DNA of 64,000 nt from G963674665 sp963674665 (lineage in GTDB: Bacteria > Desulfobacterota > Desulfovibrionia > Desulfovibrionales > Desulfovibrionaceae). Shown here piece after piece: positions 19,389 to 28,232 of the stretch. The number at the start of each line of letters is the position of its first letter. Position 1 is the stretch's first letter. The stretch covers positions 310,001 through 374,000 of the forward strand of contig CAXXPL010000011.1 of the NCBI GenBank assembly GCA_963674665.2, given 5' to 3'. The position numbers and the translations under genes were made by a program. Below the pieces are notes generated by a model. That model did not search any database. It worked only from the letters and a program-made list of their open reading frames with translations, and was not told the DNA's origin.

Positions 19389-20135
19389 TTACAGCTCGAT
19401 GCTGGAGTACCTGTCGCGGCCCTGGTTCTTCGCCACGTAGAGCTGCTTGTCGGCTGCCTGGATCAGCGCCTCGGGGTCGTCGCCCTTGACCAGACGCATG
19501 GTGGCCAGGCCGAGGCTGACGGTCACGTATGGCTTCACTCCGGATTTGGCGTGGGGAATGTCCAACTCCACCATGGCCTCGAGCATGCGCCCTCCAACGG
19601 TAAGGGCGCCTTCGTGGTCAGTCTCCGGAAGCACGCAGGCGAACTCCTCCCCGCCGTACCTGGCAAAGAAGTCGGAAGATCGTTGTGCGACGTCGAACAG
19701 TTTGCCCGCCACGGCCTTGAGGCATTCATCGCCCTGGGAATGACCATAATGGTCGTTGTATTCCTTGAACCGGTCGAGATCAAGCATGATCAGTGACAGG
19801 GGCGTGCATGAGCGCTTGGCCCGCTCCCATTCCTTGAGCAGAAAGTCATTGAAGTGCCTGCGGTTGGGAATCAGGGTGAGCCCGTCCGTAAGGCTGAGGG
19901 CTTCAAGCCGCTGGAGGTAGAGCGCGTTCTCGTCGATGAGGCGCCGCAGATCCTCCTGCTGCTTGTCGCTGAGGGTTATCAGGCGTTTGCTCTGCTTGAG
20001 CAGCCTGGAGTAAGCCTGCGTCAGGTTTTCGAGACCTTTGCGAAGTTGTGCGGGGCCGGCACCGGTTTCATTGAGAACGGCCCTGGCCTGCTCGAGGGCG
20101 TCATCCTCACGGTTGAAGAGATTTTCTATAGACAT
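19389..20135 (-). CDS. siaD: Diguanylate cyclase (GGDEF), SiaD-like
   Basis: The 248-residue soluble protein has a coiled-coil N terminus (about 12-80) and a GGDEF domain (80-245). The active site reads GGEEF at 161-165, and an RxxD inhibitory site (RSSD, 152-155) stands five residues before it, so the enzyme should make cyclic di-GMP and be product-inhibited. SiaD of Pseudomonas also has this soluble architecture and is activated by SiaC. The gene is 15 bp after the SiaC-like gene and downstream of the SiaB-like gene, which supports the same assignment here. Confidence 0.87.
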   Translation of the reverse strand: MSIENLFNREDDALEQARAVLNETGAGPAQLRKGLENLTQAYSRLLKQSKRLITLSDKQQEDLRRLIDENALYLQRLEALSLTDGLTLIPNRRHFNDFLLKEWERAKRSCTPLSLIMLDLDRFKEYNDHYGHSQGDECLKAVAGKLFDVAQRSSDFFARYGGEEFACVLPETDHEGALTVGGRMLEAMVELDIPHAKSGVKPYVTVSLGLATMRLVKGDDPEALIQAADKQLYVAKNQGRDRYSSIEL

Positions 20136-20150
20136 GTCGGATAATTGTTG

Positions 20151-20534
20151 TCAGTTGGCGACCCTGATCAAGTTGAAGGTCACGTTGGGCAGATCCTCGC
20201 TGTACTCCTGCCCGTATTCAAGGGCCATGTCATTGCCCGCGTGGTAGAACCAGTTGATTGTGATCCTGCGCCCCGTTCTTCCAGCCTGATCGAGCATGTC
20301 CAGGATGTCCAGGAGAGCCTTTGAGCTGGAGCTGTTGAAATAGGTTATGCGCAGGTCCAGGGTCACTGGCGCGTCTCCCCGGGCGAGAAAGCACTCCATC
20401 CACCGGAGCAGGGGGAGAAAAAACGCCGCTGTGTCATCCGGATAGGATTCCCCGGCAAGGGACAACGAAGAGGCCCCGGCATCGAAACGCACCTCCGGAG
20501 TCTGCTCTGTGGCTGCGATTATCAGGCTATTCAT
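20151..20534 (-). CDS. siaC: SiaC-type regulatory phosphoprotein (DUF1987)
   Basis: The 127-residue protein matches the SiaC/DUF1987 family: TPEVRFD near the N terminus, GESYPDD, and LDLRITYFNSSSSKALLDILD. In Pseudomonas, SiaC binds and activates the diguanylate cyclase SiaD when unphosphorylated, and SiaB phosphorylates it on a Thr in this conserved stretch; here the serines 68-71 occupy that place. AGGAG precedes the ATG. It sits between the SiaB- and SiaD-like genes. Confidence 0.85.
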   Translation of the reverse strand: MNSLIIAATEQTPEVRFDAGASSLSLAGESYPDDTAAFFLPLLRWMECFLARGDAPVTLDLRITYFNSSSSKALLDILDMLDQAGRTGRRITINWFYHAGNDMALEYGQEYSEDLPNVTFNLIRVAN

Positions 20535-20633
20535 GTGTCTCCTGGTCGGGTTGGCAACAGACAGGAGCCTGCCGGAGGGAAGCCATGGGTAAATGTTTTT
20601 TTCAAATCAATCAAATCAAAAGGCGGAACCGCG

Positions 20634-21173
20634 TCAGACCGTGACCACAATGGTGAAGAAGGTCTTGCTGCCGTCCAGGGGGGTGAACGAGTGGCGCATG
20701 CCCTCGGAGTTCCTCGCCAGTTCGATAAAGCCCAGTCCGGCTCCCAGATCGTCCGGGGAGAGCTCCTTGCGGCGCTGCTCCTTGAAGAATTCCTTGAGCT
20801 CCTGGTGGTTCATTCCTTCCAGGCGGGACAGCAAGTCGTCCAGGTCCCGCTGACGGGATCGGTCGATGATGTTGCCGCAGCGCAGGAAATAGGAATCCCC
20901 CTTGGAGCCGATGACGATGATGCCGTAGCTCACGGTCTTGCTGTCATCGAGGGGCTCGCGCTCGCTGGAATACCGGTCGATGTTTTGCACCAGCTCGATG
21001 AATGCGGAAAACACCCGCATGTTGGTGCGCAGCGTCCCTTTTCTGAGTTCGACCTGTTTCTTCAGAGCGTCGCCCAGGCTGATGATGATGTCCTGGGTTA
21101 TGGCGCCGCGGAAGCAGAAAATGATACCCGCCTCGTCCATTTCCCGCTGTAGGCTTAAAAGATCTTCATTCAT
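20634..21173 (-). CDS. siaB: SiaB-type kinase of SiaC
   Basis: The 179-residue protein resembles SiaB (DUF6272), a GHKL-related kinase: MRVFSAFIELVQNIDRYS corresponds to the N box, and GAGLGFIELAR to the G box. It should phosphorylate SiaC and so switch off cyclic di-GMP synthesis. It is the first gene of the operon, 99 bp before siaC. In Pseudomonas a membrane phosphatase SiaA precedes SiaB; no PP2C gene is seen here. Confidence 0.82.
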   Translation of the reverse strand: MNEDLLSLQREMDEAGIIFCFRGAITQDIIISLGDALKKQVELRKGTLRTNMRVFSAFIELVQNIDRYSSEREPLDDSKTVSYGIIVIGSKGDSYFLRCGNIIDRSRQRDLDDLLSRLEGMNHQELKEFFKEQRRKELSPDDLGAGLGFIELARNSEGMRHSFTPLDGSKTFFTIVVTV

Positions 21174-21338
21174 GACTGGTCTCGAAGCGAATCAAGGGAA
21201 GTTGACATTGAATCGTACAGAACATTTCACTTTCACAAGCGTGGTTGTCAAGTCTCTTCCGGATTTCCACATTCGGAAAATGGATGTCCAAAGGTGTGGA
21301 ATGATTTCATGCTGTGCGGGGGTAATTGGGAATCGGGT

Positions 21339-21370
21339 AAAAAAAGGCCATGCGGAGAACCCGCATGGCC
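21339..21370 (-). terminator. Intrinsic terminator of the small secreted-protein gene
   Basis: On the minus strand GGCCATGCGG and CCGCATGGCC form a perfect 10-bp stem followed by seven T. It ends transcription of the gene at 21431-21670. Confidence 0.92.
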
Positions 21371-21430
21371 AGGGTGAGAAGGCTTGGAATCAGGCCTGGG
21401 CGGCCGGATTCCGTTCTCTGGGAAGGCTTT

Positions 21431-21670
21431 TTACTTAACGGGCAGAACAGCGGTCTCTTTGTCGTTGATCTGCACGACGATTTGTCCGTCCTGAACCTCT
21501 GTAACCTGGACCATGATGACTTCGCCTTCACAAGCGGCATCAGGGGTTACCAGGCTGTACTCGGATTCCTTCTGGCAAACTTCGACTTCGTCGCCGACTT
21601 CAAAGGCAAAGGCGCTGCCGGCCAGGGCAAGCATGCTGACAAGGAACAGAACAGTGAAAATGCGTTTCAT
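21431..21670 (-). CDS. Small secreted protein of unknown function
   Basis: The 79-residue product has a clear signal peptide (MKRIFTVLFLVSMLALAGSAFA) and a mature part of about 57 residues with two cysteines (CQKES and ACEGE) and many beta-prone segments (VIMVQVTEV, QIVVQIND), probably a small beta barrel in the periplasm. The cysteines may form a disulfide. GGAGG lies 7 bp before the ATG, and a strong terminator follows, so it is a monocistronic, probably well expressed gene. I do not recognise a named family. Confidence 0.8.
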   Translation of the reverse strand: MKRIFTVLFLVSMLALAGSAFAFEVGDEVEVCQKESEYSLVTPDAACEGEVIMVQVTEVQDGQIVVQINDKETAVLPVK

Positions 21671-22018
21671 TTAAAAGCCTCCGGAATGGAATGAATAAAG
21701 CGTCCGGAATGGTTCCGGTGCGCAGTGGCCGAATGGCCAAGTACGCTAGTGATAGCAGTGTTCATGCCATATGGTAACATCTTGTAATTGGTATATTTTT
21801 ATATGAGTGTGCTGGCGTAGGGAGGAACTGCGGGGTCCGATTTTCGTGCAATTCGGAACAAAAGTTGCCAGAACCGAAACAATTCCGGAGCACAGCCCGG
21901 ACCAGCCGAGCGCTTCGGCTCGCGGACTTACACTTTGAAAAAGTTAAAATCCTTGCCGCGAAATGTTTGTAGGCTGGCTTTGCCAGCTGTTGAACAAGCA
22001 GTTCAAGCGTCAAACGCT
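21671..22018. other. Gene-free stretch with two hairpins
   Basis: These 348 bases contain the promoter side of the small secreted-protein gene and two hairpins near the acyltransferase end: GCTGGC/GCCAGC (21970-21985) and AAGCGT/ACGCTT (22007-22021). Neither has a good T tract. An 83-codon open frame here has no family resemblance and I do not count it. Confidence 0.5.
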
Positions 22019-23137
22019 TTAAAGGACCTGACGGAAGGGTGGAACCTGGCGCAACAGCAAGGTGAGCGCCGCGGAAATGGCGAACAGTATGAACGGCAGC
22101 AGCAGCTGCAGAAGGATGCTCTCAAAAAAAACCAGGCTGAGCTGTTCGAACATGGTCAACAGGTAGGTGTGCATCAGATACACCCCCGGGGTGAGGCGCC
22201 CCAGCCTGGGCAGCAGTTCCTTGCCGAATATACCTGGTGAGCCGAGGCACAGCCAGAGAAGCCCAAGGGCCAATGGCACGCTGCCGATGTAGTAGTGGCA
22301 AAGAAGGGCACCCAGGCGGTCCAGGACATTGGCCTCCACGAGGAGCAGCAACATCCCTCCCAAGGCGCAAAGCAGGGCCGTATGTTTGGTGGGAACGCCC
22401 CTGCGTGAGCACCAGATACCGAGAAAGAAAATGGGGGTTCCGTAAAACGGGCCGATGCGGGTGTTGATGCCGAAGGAGGATGACATGGCCAGGTCGAGTA
22501 CCTCCCGGTACGCCTGCCCCATGAGACCGAAGGTAAACAGCCCCAGGGCCAGGAAGAACATCAACCAGGGGCGCTTGAGCTTGAGAAGCACGGCGGCCAA
22601 AGCCGCGGCGATGACACTCGCAGGCAGAAACCAGAGCTGCATGGAGGAGCCGTTGAGCAGAAAGTGCAGGGGATTCGTCAGCAGGTAGTCAACGAAGAGA
22701 GCGGCGCAATTCCTGATGCCGCCGAGGAACCCGTAACGGTGGATGGCGTAAGGTGTGGGCAGCAGGGCGTAAAACAAGTTCCAGAACAGGAACATGGGCA
22801 TCAGGCGGCGGGAAAGTCGCTTGAACGCCAGGAAAGGGGAGTGTTTTTCCGCATCCTTTCCAAAGAAATAACCCGAGACGATGAAGAAATAAGGGACCGC
22901 GAAGAGGCAGAGCGCCTGGATTATCCAGTACACGGTCTCGGTGAGCGAGGTGTCGTCTTCCAGATGCCCGGGCGCCAGGGGCTCCGAGTGCAGGCAGATG
23001 ACCGCCAGGGCGGCGAACACGCGCAAGGCGTCAATGCTGGGATAGGCCCGCACGGCCGGGGCCGTGATGGCCGGGGCGGTGAAGTTCGTTGGAGCGGGCA
23101 GGACTCTGTCACTGGGAGCGGGTGCAAGATAGTGCAT
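22019..23137 (-). CDS. Membrane acyltransferase (acyltransferase 3 family)
   Basis: The product of about 372 residues has around ten hydrophobic helices and the family signature near the N terminus (SIDALRVFAALAVICLHS, with the conserved Arg and His), then FFIVSGYFFG and, near the C terminus, PGVYLMHTYLLT. Such enzymes O-acylate surface polysaccharides or other envelope molecules. The start is uncertain: ATG 23137 or an upstream TTG at 23152. No sugar-biosynthesis genes are adjacent, so the substrate is unknown. Confidence 0.82.
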   Translation of the reverse strand: MHYLAPAPSDRVLPAPTNFTAPAITAPAVRAYPSIDALRVFAALAVICLHSEPLAPGHLEDDTSLTETVYWIIQALCLFAVPYFFIVSGYFFGKDAEKHSPFLAFKRLSRRLMPMFLFWNLFYALLPTPYAIHRYGFLGGIRNCAALFVDYLLTNPLHFLLNGSSMQLWFLPASVIAAALAAVLLKLKRPWLMFFLALGLFTFGLMGQAYREVLDLAMSSSFGINTRIGPFYGTPIFFLGIWCSRRGVPTKHTALLCALGGMLLLLVEANVLDRLGALLCHYYIGSVPLALGLLWLCLGSPGIFGKELLPRLGRLTPGVYLMHTYLLTMFEQLSLVFFESILLQLLLPFILFAISAALTLLLRQVPPFRQVL

Positions 23138-23270
23138 TCCCGCACGAAGCAATCCAGGTGCCAGATTGTAAAATGTTAGAATTCAAAAAGTTTAAATTTC
23201 TGAAAGAAAAATAGCGGAACATTGTGTTCCTGTTTTTTGCGTTCCCCCCCGTGTGGAGGGCACAGGTGCA

Positions 23271-23822
23271 TCAGGAAGCGAAGAGCGACTGCATCCTTTG
23301 ATACTGGGCCGCCGCGTACCGGGGGCTGGCAGAGGGGGCTTCGGAGAGTTCCTGTTCCAGGGCCACTATTTGCGAATCAAAGGTAAAACGCAGATCGGAA
23401 GAGATTTCCTCCTGGCTGTGCATCCCGTCGCCATTGGTGTCGATCGAATTGAACCGCTCCTGTGAGAGTCCGGATTCCTGAAACGATATGGCGCCGTCAC
23501 CGTCAGCGTCGTTGGATTCGAGGATCAAGGACGCGCGGACCTGGTGCATGGATTCTGGATTGCTTCCCAGGTCCCGGGCGATCTCCTCCCGGCTGTGCAC
23601 TCCGTCGCCATTGGCGTCTATCCTGTCAAAGACCGTAGCATCCTGCCCGGATTCCTTCATGGAGATGTCACCGCTGCCGTCGGCGTCGAAGCGATGCATT
23701 ATACTGGACAATTCAAATCCGAAGAGTTTGGTGCCAGGATTGGTGGATTGGCCGCCAGGGCTGGAATCCTTTCCGGTCAACAGGGATATGGCCGCACCGC
23801 CGATGGGATTGATGTCCATCAT
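23271..23822 (-). CDS. EF-hand calcium-binding protein
   Basis: The product of about 183 residues contains four EF-hand loops in two pairs: DADGSGDISMKE, DANGDGVHSREE, DADGDGAISFQE and DTNGDGMHSQEE, each with Asp or Asn at 1, 3 and 5 and Glu at 12. I placed the start at ATG 23822 (MMDINPIGGAAISLLTG) because GGAGGAG lies just upstream; the frame extends further only by running inside the kinase gene. There is no signal peptide. The N terminus is rich in Gly, Ser and Pro. Similar bacterial proteins carry Ca2+-dependent regulatory or secreted roles; its function here is unknown. Confidence 0.85.
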   Translation of the reverse strand: MMDINPIGGAAISLLTGKDSSPGGQSTNPGTKLFGFELSSIMHRFDADGSGDISMKESGQDATVFDRIDANGDGVHSREEIARDLGSNPESMHQVRASLILESNDADGDGAISFQESGLSQERFNSIDTNGDGMHSQEEISSDLRFTFDSQIVALEQELSEAPSASPRYAAAQYQRMQSLFAS

Positions 23823-23938
23823 AGCTCCTCCACACGAAATGGGACTGCAAAATCTTCCCAGTGAAACGGGTTGTGAATGGTAGAGCAATGACTGTGCCGG
23901 AGGGGTTCGGTCTTGTGGGGAGGCGGGGAAGGGGCGGG

Positions 23939-26749
23939 TCAAACCTTGGTGGTGTTCTCCAACATCATGAAGAGGTCGTTCATTTCCACGGGCTTGATGA
24001 GGCAGCCGTTCATGCCGGACTTGAGGAACAGCTCTGAATCTTCGGGCATGGCGTGGGCGGTCATGGCGATGATGGGGATTTCCCGGGGAAGGCTGCCATC
24101 CGTGCTCTCCCGAATACGGCGGGTGGCTTCCAGGCCGTCCATGTCCGGCATTTGGATGTCCATGACGATCACATCGAAGCTTTGTTCTGTGAGTTTTTGT
24201 AATACTTCCATGCCGGACATGACCGCAACGACCTCGTGCCCCCATTGCTCCAGAATGCGTTTGGTCACGAACTGGTTCACGTCATTGTCCTCGGCCAGCA
24301 GCACGCGCAGCCGCCTTGCGGAAAGATACTCCTGCACTACGAAGCCGTCCTCGGGTATTTCACCAGGTTTGTCCGCGGGTTTCATGGGGATCGTGAAATA
24401 GAAGGTGGTTCCCTTTCCCTCTTCGCTCTCCACGCTTATCCTGCCCTGCATCAGCTCCACGAGCTTCTTCACGATGGTCAGGCCCAATCCGGTGCCGGAG
24501 TGCTTCCGTGCGTAGGAGGAGTCCCCCTGGGTGAATGGCTCGAACAGTATGTCCAGAAATTGCTCCGGGATCCCCTGGCCGGTATCGCTGACCATGAACA
24601 GCAGGTTCAGGCTGTCCTCGCCCTGCCTGGGGGGCAGATTGGAAACTGAGAGTTCAACCCGCCCCTGGTTGGTGAATTTCACGGAATTGCCCACCAGGTT
24701 GAACAGGACCTGCCGCAGGCGGCCGGAGTCTCCAATCAGGCTGCGTGGGATATCCGGGGAAATGTCGAACCCGATCTGGATATCCTTTTCCTGGACCTGG
24801 CACCGGAAGGCTTCCAGGACATTTTCCAGGGTTTGCTCCAGGGAAAACGGATGCTCCATTATCTCCACCTTCCCGGCCTCCAGCTTGGACAGGTCCAGGA
24901 TATCGTTGATCACCGCCAGAAGCGCGGTGCTGGATGCCTGGGCCGTGTGCACGTAGTCCATCTGTTCATTTGCCAGGGGCGTCTCCGTGAGCAACTGCAG
25001 CATTCCCAGAACCCCGTTGAGGGGGGTGCGTATCTCGTGGCTCATTGTGGCGAGAAATTCGCTCTTGGCCTTGCTCGCGGCCTCGGCCACGTCGCGCGCC
25101 GCCACGAGGTCGCGCTCCAGCTGGCGCAAATCGCTGATGTCGGCCAGGTACTCCATGCCGCCGATGATCTCGCCAAGCTCGTCCAGGATGGGAGCGGTGT
25201 AGATCTTCAGCGACATGTTGGCCCTTTGTTCCTCCTCCGGAGTGGAGAAGCGCACAACCATGCGTTTTTCCGCATAGCTCTTGGGCAGGGAGCATTGCTC
25301 ACATAAGTGGGGGTTCCCCTGAAAAACCTCGTGGCATTTTTTGCCAATGACCAGGGATTTGTCCGCAATGCCGACTATGTCCAGCAGCCCCTTGCTCACG
25401 CCCACCACGTTAAAGTTCTTGTCCACCACGTTGATGTAGCCGGGGATGTTCTCGAAAAAGGCCTGGAGTTGCTGATTGGCGCGGGTCAGTTGCTCTTCGG
25501 CGCGTTTTCTCTGGGTGATGTCGGTGGTGAGGGTAGCAACGCCGAGGAGTTTGTCGTCCTGGTCAAAGACTGGAAATTTTTTGGTCAGATAAGTGAGTAT
25601 GCCGCCATCATCGTCAAGGGTGGTCTCTTCGCATGTGAGCGCCCGCCCCTTCTCGAGCTGCAGGGCCTCCCGGTCGTACTCCATGTATTCGCGGATCTGC
25701 TCCGGAGTCGAGATCCCTTCGAAGAGCTCCTCGTCGGTCTTGCCAAGTATGTTGTTGACGCTTTCATGGCCGGTGAGGTTCAGATAGGCCCGGTTCACGG
25801 TTACATATCGCAGGTCGGTGTCCTTGAACACCGCGATGTGCTCGGCGTTTTCCACCAGTTCCGCCAGAGGGAGCCGCTCCCGCTCCATGCGTTCGCGTTC
25901 GCTGCAGTCCTCGATGATTTCTATGAACCCGGCGTTGCGTCCATCTTCGTATATGGGAATGGCCCTTACGAGCACGTTGAACTCGCTGCCGTCCTGGCGA
26001 TGCTTGCGGAGGATGGCCTGGGTGGGGCGGTTTTCCCGCATGCTAAGCATGCCGGGGCAATGGGAGCAGATGTGGTCTCGCCTTTCCATGCAGGTAAAGC
26101 ACTTTTTCCCAAGGAGGTCTTCCACGGGGTTGCCCAACATGCCCATCAGGGTCTTGTTGACCATGAGCACCGTGAGGTCGGGAGTGAGGAGACTCACCCC
26201 CAGAGGGAGGTTGTCCATCAGGATTTGCAGGTGGCGTATGGCCGTTCGCATTGACGGATCGGAGGGCTCGTTGTCCTCGATCACATGTCCGGAGCAGACA
26301 CATCCCGGAGCGCCGCCTCCCGAGTTATGGAAAAGGCAGGACACATTGACCGGTCTGAATTTCCCGTCATGCTCCCGCATCCGGCATTCCAGGTCGAAAC
26401 GCCACCCGTTGGTGCATTTATCCTGGTAATTCGTGAGAAATTGTTCCCTGTCCTCTGGATGCAACAACTCATGCCATCCGTTGCCCAGGGAATCTTGCAG
26501 GGATAGTCCGGTAAACTCGCGCCACGCGGGATTGCAATGTAAGCAGGCGCCCTTGGCGTCGCAACACCAGGTCATCAATGGGTGCGCGTCAATTGATGGT
26601 GGGGCGTCGGCTTGTTTTTCAAGCTCGGCGATGCGTCTACGCAACAAGGAGTTCTCTTGTTCGAGATTGGTGATGTCGTCCTGCAGTTTTCCGCTCCCAC
26701 TGGTTAAAGTGTGAAGCAATAGTGTAGCAGAGTAATATTTTTTTTGCAT
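23939..26749 (-). CDS. Hybrid sensor histidine kinase with four PAS domains and receiver
   Basis: The 936-residue protein has a coiled-coil start (about 20-48), then four PAS domains (about 50-165, 170-290, 295-415, 425-545). The second and fourth carry cysteine clusters, KKCFTCMERRDHICSHCPG and HLCEQCSL, which may bind a metal or sense redox state. HisKA has SHEIRTPLNG; HATPase has NLVGNSVKFTN and HSGTGLGLTIVKK; the C-terminal receiver has the phosphorylatable Asp in VIVMDIQMPDMDG. No transmembrane helix is evident, so sensing is cytosolic. No DNA-binding regulator is adjacent. Confidence 0.9.
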   Translation of the reverse strand: MQKKYYSATLLLHTLTSGSGKLQDDITNLEQENSLLRRRIAELEKQADAPPSIDAHPLMTWCCDAKGACLHCNPAWREFTGLSLQDSLGNGWHELLHPEDREQFLTNYQDKCTNGWRFDLECRMREHDGKFRPVNVSCLFHNSGGGAPGCVCSGHVIEDNEPSDPSMRTAIRHLQILMDNLPLGVSLLTPDLTVLMVNKTLMGMLGNPVEDLLGKKCFTCMERRDHICSHCPGMLSMRENRPTQAILRKHRQDGSEFNVLVRAIPIYEDGRNAGFIEIIEDCSERERMERERLPLAELVENAEHIAVFKDTDLRYVTVNRAYLNLTGHESVNNILGKTDEELFEGISTPEQIREYMEYDREALQLEKGRALTCEETTLDDDGGILTYLTKKFPVFDQDDKLLGVATLTTDITQRKRAEEQLTRANQQLQAFFENIPGYINVVDKNFNVVGVSKGLLDIVGIADKSLVIGKKCHEVFQGNPHLCEQCSLPKSYAEKRMVVRFSTPEEEQRANMSLKIYTAPILDELGEIIGGMEYLADISDLRQLERDLVAARDVAEAASKAKSEFLATMSHEIRTPLNGVLGMLQLLTETPLANEQMDYVHTAQASSTALLAVINDILDLSKLEAGKVEIMEHPFSLEQTLENVLEAFRCQVQEKDIQIGFDISPDIPRSLIGDSGRLRQVLFNLVGNSVKFTNQGRVELSVSNLPPRQGEDSLNLLFMVSDTGQGIPEQFLDILFEPFTQGDSSYARKHSGTGLGLTIVKKLVELMQGRISVESEEGKGTTFYFTIPMKPADKPGEIPEDGFVVQEYLSARRLRVLLAEDNDVNQFVTKRILEQWGHEVVAVMSGMEVLQKLTEQSFDVIVMDIQMPDMDGLEATRRIRESTDGSLPREIPIIAMTAHAMPEDSELFLKSGMNGCLIKPVEMNDLFMMLENTTKV

Positions 26750-26942
26750 TCATTATTTTTATTATGCCACGTCCGCTAAAGCTGGAGCATGTTCTAGCTG
26801 CCGGTGTCCGTTATTCCAATGTCTCTCTGTATCCGGCATATCGAAAATACTAGTGATTCCAATAGATTAAACTGGAAATACAGGCGGTCGGGCGCCCGGC
26901 TCTCTCATTGACTTTAGCAATCCCGCGCAATAAGAGACATGC
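26750..26942. other. Promoter region of kinase and cobalamin-riboswitch transcript
   Basis: AT-rich intergenic DNA without a supported gene. It should contain the leftward promoter of the hybrid kinase and the rightward promoter of the riboswitch-controlled cobalt operon. Confidence 0.4.
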
Positions 26943-27101
26943 AGCACAGGCGCGATTGCGCTCAATAGGGAATCCCGTGAAAGTCGGGAGCGGACCCGCC
27001 GCCGTAAGCCCCGAGTATCGCCCGTCTCTTTACTGGTCACTGAAGTGAGGACTTTGGGAAGGCCGAGACAGGGTGGGGCAAGCCGGAAGACCTGCCTGTG
27101 C
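26943..27101 (+). ncRNA. Cobalamin riboswitch
   Basis: The element shows the conserved core of B12 riboswitches: AATAGGGAATCCCGTGAAAGTC, then GCGGACCCGCCGCCGTAAGC (B12-box region) and AAGCCGGAAGACCTGCC. The closing stem P1 is perfect: GCACAGG at 26943-26949 pairs with CCTGTGC at 27095-27101. It lies in the 5' leader of cbiK, 113 bp before the ATG, and should repress the operon when adenosylcobalamin or a related corrinoid is abundant. Confidence 0.95.
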
Positions 27102-27214
27102 CCCCACACTTGGATATGCCCGCCGCCAACGGGGCTTTTGGCGACGGCGCGCGCGATCCCCATTTCCGAAAGGACCGCACCTATTCAATGCCCCATACGC
27201 TATTGGAGGCACAC

Positions 27215-28117
27215 ATGTCTCATCCTTCCCATTACGGACGGGTCTTTTCAGCCGTGCGTTGCATTTTCGCCGTTTTTTTGCTGGTGTTGCTTCTCGCCCC
27301 CCAGATCCAGGCCCATGGACACAAAAGGGAGACAAAGACCGGCATCCTGATCGTTGCTTTCGGCACCAGCATTCCCGAGGCAAAGGCCGCCTACGAGAAC
27401 ATCGACGCCATGGTCAAAAAGGAGTTCCCCGGAGTCCCGGTGCATTGGGCCTACACTTCCAAGATAATCCGGCACAAGCTGGCCGGTGAAGGCAAGGAGG
27501 TATTCTCTCCGGCCGAAGCCCTGGCCCAAATGGCTGACCAGGATTTCACCCAGGTGGCGGTGCAGAGCCTGCACCTCATCGCGGGGGAGGAGTATCACTG
27601 TCTGGTGGGCATTGCCCATGCTTTCGAAGGCATGCCAAAGGGTATGGAGCGTGTGCTGGTGGGGTATCCCCTGCTGGCCACCAGCGAGGACCTGGTCGCC
27701 GCGGCAAAGACCATCCGGGAAATCGCCCCTGAAAGGGGCAAGGGCGAGGCCCTCGTGCTCATGGGGCACGGGACCCACCATCCCGGAGACGTGAACTACG
27801 CGGCTATGCAGTACCATTTCGACAAGTTGGGCAAGGACGTGATAGTGGGAACGGTGGAAGGTTGCCCGACCCTGGACGACGTGCTGGGTGAGCTGCAAGA
27901 GCGGGGCTTCGCCAAGGCAACCCTCATGCCCATGATGGCCGTTGCAGGGGATCATGCCCGCAACGACATGGCCGGTGACGAACCGGATTCCTGGAAATCC
28001 GTCCTCACCTCCAAGGGTATCGAGTGCAAAACCGTGATCAAGGGGCTGGCCGAGAACGAGGCCATGGCCAAGCTCTGGATCGGGCATTTGCGCGCGGTAA
28101 TGGCCCATTTCAAATAG
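27215..28117 (+). CDS. cbiK: Periplasmic sirohydrochlorin cobaltochelatase CbiK
   Basis: The 300-residue protein belongs to the CbiK class of anaerobic cobaltochelatases (GILIVAFGTSIPEAK; LHLIAGEEYH; LVLMGHGTHHPGD; GTVEGCPTLDDV). The histidines in the second and third blocks correspond to the metal-site histidines of the family. It has a signal peptide (residues 1-33, ending QAHG), like the exported CbiK-P of Desulfovibrio vulgaris, so it acts in the periplasm, where a role in metal or heme handling has been proposed. ATG 27215 has GGAGG upstream. The riboswitch in front and the BtuCDF-type genes behind tie it to corrinoid metabolism. Confidence 0.93.
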   Translation: MSHPSHYGRVFSAVRCIFAVFLLVLLLAPQIQAHGHKRETKTGILIVAFGTSIPEAKAAYENIDAMVKKEFPGVPVHWAYTSKIIRHKLAGEGKEVFSPAEALAQMADQDFTQVAVQSLHLIAGEEYHCLVGIAHAFEGMPKGMERVLVGYPLLATSEDLVAAAKTIREIAPERGKGEALVLMGHGTHHPGDVNYAAMQYHFDKLGKDVIVGTVEGCPTLDDVLGELQERGFAKATLMPMMAVAGDHARNDMAGDEPDSWKSVLTSKGIECKTVIKGLAENEAMAKLWIGHLRAVMAHFK

Positions 28118-28232
28118 CCTGGCCGGACTCCGGTTTGGGGCGTTACCCGGCTCCGGCTATACAGGACAGATCATGCAGGGAGGCCGAAACAACGCGGTGA
28201 AAGCCGATGATTCGCAAAGGAATGGTGGGACC

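Noticed and set aside
21762..22013. 83-codon leftward open frame between the small secreted protein and the acyltransferase
   Set aside because: No ribosome site, no family resemblance, and it covers hairpin-containing intergenic DNA.
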